Shown here: positions 7,931-9,780 of the stretch, piece by piece
Layout: each line of letters opens with the position of its first letter
Numbering within the stretch: position 1 is the first letter of the stretch
Assembly (NCBI GenBank): GCA_002256055.1
Contig: NKIE01000070.1
Location: 1-9,780, forward strand
Length of the DNA: 9,780 nt
DNA from: Pseudomonas sp. PGPPP3
GTDB lineage: Bacteria; Pseudomonadota; Gammaproteobacteria; Pseudomonadales; Pseudomonadaceae
Direction: 5' to 3'
Program-made: the position numbers and the translations under genes
Notes under the pieces: model-generated
Told to the model about the DNA's origin: nothing
What the model saw: the letters and a program-made list of their open reading frames with translations, nothing else
Database searches by the model: none

Positions 7931-8645
7931 AAATGGAAGATTGATTAACCCGCTTCGACAGCTGCTCGGCCGACTCCTTGCGCTCGGAGTAGCGGTCCAC
8001 CAGGTAGTCCGCCTGCCCACGCAGCAGCAGGGTGAACTTGACCAACTCCTCCATCACATCCACCACCCGGTCGTAATAGGCCGAGGGCTTCATTCGACCG
8101 GCGTCGTCGAACTCGAGAAACGCCTTGGCCACTGACGACTGATTGGGGATGGTGAACATGCGCATCCAGCGCCCGAGCACGCGCATCTGGTTCAGCGCGT
8201 TGAAGGATTGCGAACCGCCGGACACCTGCATCAGCGCCAGGGTCTTGCCCTGGCTCGGACGCACGGCGCCCATGCTCAGCGGAATCCAGTCGATCTGCGA
8301 CTTGAACACCCCGGTCATCGCCCCGTGGCGTTCCGGCGAGCACCACACCTGGCCTTCCGACCACAGCACCAGCTCGCGCAGTTCCTGCACCTTGGGGTGA
8401 CTGTCCGGCGCGTCGTCCACCTGCGGCAGACCGCTGGGATTAAAGATCCGCGTTTCCGCGCCCATGGCCTGCAGCAAGCGCGCCGCCTCAAAGGTCAGCA
8501 GGCGACTGAACGAACGCTCGCGGTTGGAGCCGTACAGGAGCAGGATGCGCGGCGGATGGGCCACCGTCGGTACGCTGGCGAGCTTATCGGCACTGGGTCG
8601 GTCAAACAGCTCAAGGTCGAGGTGCGGCAAGTGATCATCGGTCAT
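7929..8645 (-). CDS. arsH: Arsenical resistance protein ArsH (NADPH-dependent FMN reductase family)
   Basis: A 238-residue flavodoxin-like protein of normal ArsH length. The FMN phosphate-binding loop [10 protein letters not shown] is at residues 39-48. The conserved [18 protein letters not shown] follows at about 103-120, then [13 protein letters not shown] at about 143-155. In characterised bacteria, ArsH uses FMN and NADPH to oxidise trivalent methyl- and aryl-arsenicals such as methylarsenite to the less toxic pentavalent forms, and it is soluble and tetrameric. The chosen ATG at 8645 has AGGA 6 bases upstream. The open frame continues to 8747, but that would overlap the preceding gene by 73 bases and add residues not seen in ArsH. 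It lies 29 bases after the arsC-arsR fusion and 10 bases before the GAPDH gene, so it is the second gene of the operon. Confidence 0.95.
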   Translation of the reverse strand: MTDDHLPHLDLELFDRPSADKLASVPTVAHPPRILLLYGSNRERSFSRLLTFEAARLLQAMGAETRIFNPSGLPQVDDAPDSHPKVQELRELVLWSEGQVWCSPERHGAMTGVFKSQIDWIPLSMGAVRPSQGKTLALMQVSGGSQSFNALNQMRVLGRWMRMFTIPNQSSVAKAFLEFDDAGRMKPSAYYDRVVDVMEELVKFTLLLRGQADYLVDRYSERKESAEQLSKRVNQSSI

Positions 8646-8651
8646 AAACAG

Positions 8652-8655
8652 TCCT
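8652..8655 (-). promoter_or_regulatory. Ribosome binding site of arsH
   Basis: AGGA on the minus strand with a 6-base spacer before the ATG at 8645. It lies in the 29-base gap after the arsC-arsR stop and supports the 238-residue ArsH over the longer open frame. Confidence 0.7.
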
Positions 8656-8674
8656 GGCAAAGTGGCTCCCTGAT

Positions 8675-9451
8675 TCAGCAGCACAGCGCTTGGCGCTGCG
8701 GTCGATCGGCCATGGCCTGCAGCCTGGCGACATCCGCTTGCAGCCAATCACCGTTGGCCTGCGCCACGTTCTCCAACAGTTGCCGCGCCCAGGCCGGCAG
8801 CTGCGGATGCAGGCGGTAGTAAACCCACTGGCCCTGACGACGGTCCGCGAGCAAGCCGCTGCTGCGCAATAACGCCAAGTGGCGGGAGGTTTTCGGTTGG
8901 CTTTCGTTGAGGGCGCAGGTCAGCTCGCAGACACACAGCTCGCCCTCGGTGGCAATCAGCAGGCTCATGCGCGCTCGGGTTTCGTCGGCCAGGCACTTGA
9001 ACAGGTTGACCGGCGTCAGGCTGTCGGCAAGCGCCGCCTGCTCCTTGCTGTTGATCAGCACGAACAACTTGATCCGCTCGTGAATGGCTTGCAGCGTCTG
9101 TCGGAAGGCCGTCGGCTGGTGGCTGTCGGCCGGATCTTCAAAATGCCAGGCCAGCGTCTCGTCGGCCTGCGGCAGCGCTGCACACTCCAGCGCACTCTTA
9201 TCGCAGAGGGTAATCAGGTAGTCGAAATGCTCGCCGGCAAACTCATCAACTGCCTTGCTGCGCAAGCCGGCCACCGGCACACCGACCTGTTCCAACGCCG
9301 CCAGGGCTCGCGAATCGGGCTGACCGGGCTGGCTACCGGCACTGAACACCGCATAGGCCTCGCCGCCGGCATGGCGCAACAAAGCCTCGGCCATCAACGA
9401 ACGAGCCGAGTTGGCGACACAGAGAAACAGGACTCGCAGGGGGCGCGACAT
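8675..9451 (-). CDS. arsR: Fused arsenate reductase (ArsC, thioredoxin type) and ArsR-family arsenic repressor
   Basis: A 258-residue two-domain protein. Residues 1 to about 140 form a complete low-molecular-weight phosphatase-like ArsC. It has the P-loop C11-VANSA-R17-S, the Cys pair C83 and C90, and the D106-P107 loop. The three cysteines match the C10/C82/C89 spacing of Staphylococcus pI258 ArsC, so thioredoxin-coupled reduction of arsenate to arsenite is expected. Residues about 146-245 form an ArsR winged helix: [15 protein letters not shown], the arsenite-binding ELCVCEL (C173, C175), a recognition helix near [18 protein letters not shown] (184-201) and the wing [12 protein letters not shown] third Cys is at 179, and the protein ends in Cys-Cys (257-258). 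It likely both makes arsenite and senses it, repressing its own promoter. The ATG at 9451 lacks a strong Shine-Dalgarno, but later starts would lose the P-loop. No separate arsC or arsR is seen in the window. Confidence 0.94.
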   Translation of the reverse strand: MSRPLRVLFLCVANSARSLMAEALLRHAGGEAYAVFSAGSQPGQPDSRALAALEQVGVPVAGLRSKAVDEFAGEHFDYLITLCDKSALECAALPQADETLAWHFEDPADSHQPTAFRQTLQAIHERIKLFVLINSKEQAALADSLTPVNLFKCLADETRARMSLLIATEGELCVCELTCALNESQPKTSRHLALLRSSGLLADRRQGQWVYYRLHPQLPAWARQLLENVAQANGDWLQADVARLQAMADRPQRQALCC

Positions 9452-9480
9452 GATGGAGGGCTCACGACAACAAATATGGT

Positions 9481-9510
9481 TTGCCGAATATATTCAACGA
9501 GGCATATTCT
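9481..9510 (+). promoter_or_regulatory. Candidate acr3 promoter
   Basis: TTGCCG (9481-9486) and TATTCT (9505-9510) are separated by 18 bases, with four of six matches in each hexamer. The -10 box overlaps the operator half-site at 9504-9509, so acr3 could be under the same repressor. The match is modest, and other AT-rich hexamers in this short region could serve instead. Confidence 0.4.
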
Positions 9511-9523
9511 GTAAAACGAATAT
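9486..9523. promoter_or_regulatory. Probable ArsR operator: repeated GAATAT/ATATTC half-sites
   Basis: A perfect 10-base palindrome GAATATATTC lies at 9486-9495. A second inverted repeat follows: ATATTC (9504-9509), an 8-base spacer, and GAATAT (9518-9523). Three of the half-sites (starting at 9490, 9504 and 9518) are spaced 14 bases apart. AT-rich dyads of this kind are usual ArsR-family binding sites. They overlap the promoter of the arsC-arsR operon, so binding would block RNA polymerase until arsenite releases the repressor. Which pair of half-sites is the true dimer site is not decidable by eye. Confidence 0.75.
9487..9515 (-). promoter_or_regulatory. Sigma-70 promoter of the arsC-arsR/arsH/gap/arsJ operon
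   Basis: On the minus strand TTTACA (9515 to 9510) is separated by exactly 17 bases from TATATT (9492 to 9487). Each hexamer matches the consensus in five of six positions. Transcription would start near 9480, giving a leader of roughly 30 bases before the ATG at 9451. The -10 box lies inside the palindrome 9486-9495 and the -35 box lies in the spacer of the second dyad, which fits repression by the ArsR domain. Confidence 0.7.
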
Positions 9524-9551
9524 TGCAGCCTGATGACCGTGGAGCTTTCCA

Positions 9552-9780
9552 ATGTCGAGCCAAGCCAGCCCTCTGGGTTTCTTTGAACGCTACCTGAGCC
9601 TCTGGGTGTTTCTCTGCATTATTGCCGGCACCCTGCTAGGCCTCGCCGCCCCGGCGGCAACCCAGGCCATCGGCGCCCTGGAAATCGCCCAGGTGAACAT
9701 CCCGGTGGGGCTGCTGATCTGGGTGATGATCATCCCCATGCTGATGAAGATCGACTTCAGCGCCCTGCACGAGGGCTACG
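9552..9780 (+). CDS. acr3: ACR3-family arsenite efflux transporter, N-terminal part
   Basis: The frame is open from the ATG at 9552 to the window end, giving 76 complete codons of a longer protein (the family is usually about 350 residues). The visible part has a short cytoplasmic tail and a first helix (about 16-33, LWVFLCIIAGTLLGLA). The ACR3-typical NIPVGLLIWVMIIPMLMK then leads into DFSAL. ACR3 proteins export arsenite, and in some cases antimonite, across the inner membrane using the proton gradient; the essential cysteine of the family would lie beyond the window. The start is supported by GGAG at 9541-9544 with a 7-base spacer. It is divergent from the arsC-arsR fusion across a 100-base control region. 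It supplies the exit for arsenite made by the ArsC domain. Confidence 0.94.
   Translation, partial: MSSQASPLGFFERYLSLWVFLCIIAGTLLGLAAPAATQAIGALEIAQVNIPVGLLIWVMIIPMLMKIDFSALHEGY

Noticed and set aside
7229..7948. Plus-strand open frame of 239 codons
   Set aside because: It is a shadow of the GAPDH gene on the opposite strand, which has intact catalytic motifs.
8646..8747. N-terminal extension of ArsH
   Set aside because: It would overlap the fusion gene by 73 bases, has no ribosome site, and is not like ArsH. The ATG at 8645 has AGGA at a good distance.
8879..9514. Plus-strand open frame of 211 codons running into the ars control region
   Set aside because: It is antisense to the ArsC-ArsR fusion and crosses its promoter and operator. 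No protein family features are visible.
1..9780. Mobile-element origin of the ars locus
   Set aside because: Arsenic loci often move between genomes, but I see no transposase, integrase, terminal repeats or tRNA-bounded site, and base composition looks like the neighbours. Transfer cannot be shown from this window.

Overview
The window looks like a chromosomal stretch from a Pseudomonas or close relative. It is GC-rich and densely coded, with GC-ending codons throughout. The protein types fit too: YaaA, a large GGDEF-EAL protein, and an arsenic locus containing ArsJ with its partner GAPDH, ArsH and an ACR3 pump. I place it at genus level by recognition only. I see no tRNA, rRNA, insertion sequence, CRISPR array or phage gene, and no gene-free stretch longer than about 125 bases.

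Left part (1-4661, + strand): the 3' end of yaaA, a classical short-chain dehydrogenase, and a small four-helix membrane protein of unknown function are closely spaced and may be co-transcribed. After a 123-base gap comes a 1011-residue inner-membrane c-di-GMP protein with a periplasmic sensor, HAMP, PAS, GGDEF and EAL domains. Both enzymatic domains carry their key residues. Its stop codon overlaps by 4 bases the stop codon of a convergent EamA/DMT-type transporter gene (4658-5545, - strand).

Right part (5615-9780): an arsenic detoxification locus. Four - strand genes, read from 9451 down to 5615, form a likely operon. They encode a fused arsenate reductase/ArsR repressor, ArsH, an ars-associated GAPDH, and ArsJ. 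Divergently, on the + strand, the first 76 codons of an ACR3-type arsenite efflux pump run off the window edge. The 100-base divergent region contains repeated GAATAT/ATATTC half-sites overlapping a good promoter, so the fusion protein probably represses its own operon and perhaps acr3.

Together the genes give three detoxification routes. (1) Arsenate is reduced by the ArsC domain and arsenite is exported by ACR3. (2) GAPDH uses arsenate in place of phosphate to make 1-arseno-3-phosphoglycerate, which ArsJ exports, so no reduction is needed. (3) ArsH oxidises toxic trivalent organoarsenicals. All three routes are established biochemistry. The least ordinary feature is the single polypeptide joining a complete thioredoxin-type ArsC (N-terminal) to a complete metalloregulatory ArsR (C-terminal). 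I found no wholly undescribed system here.
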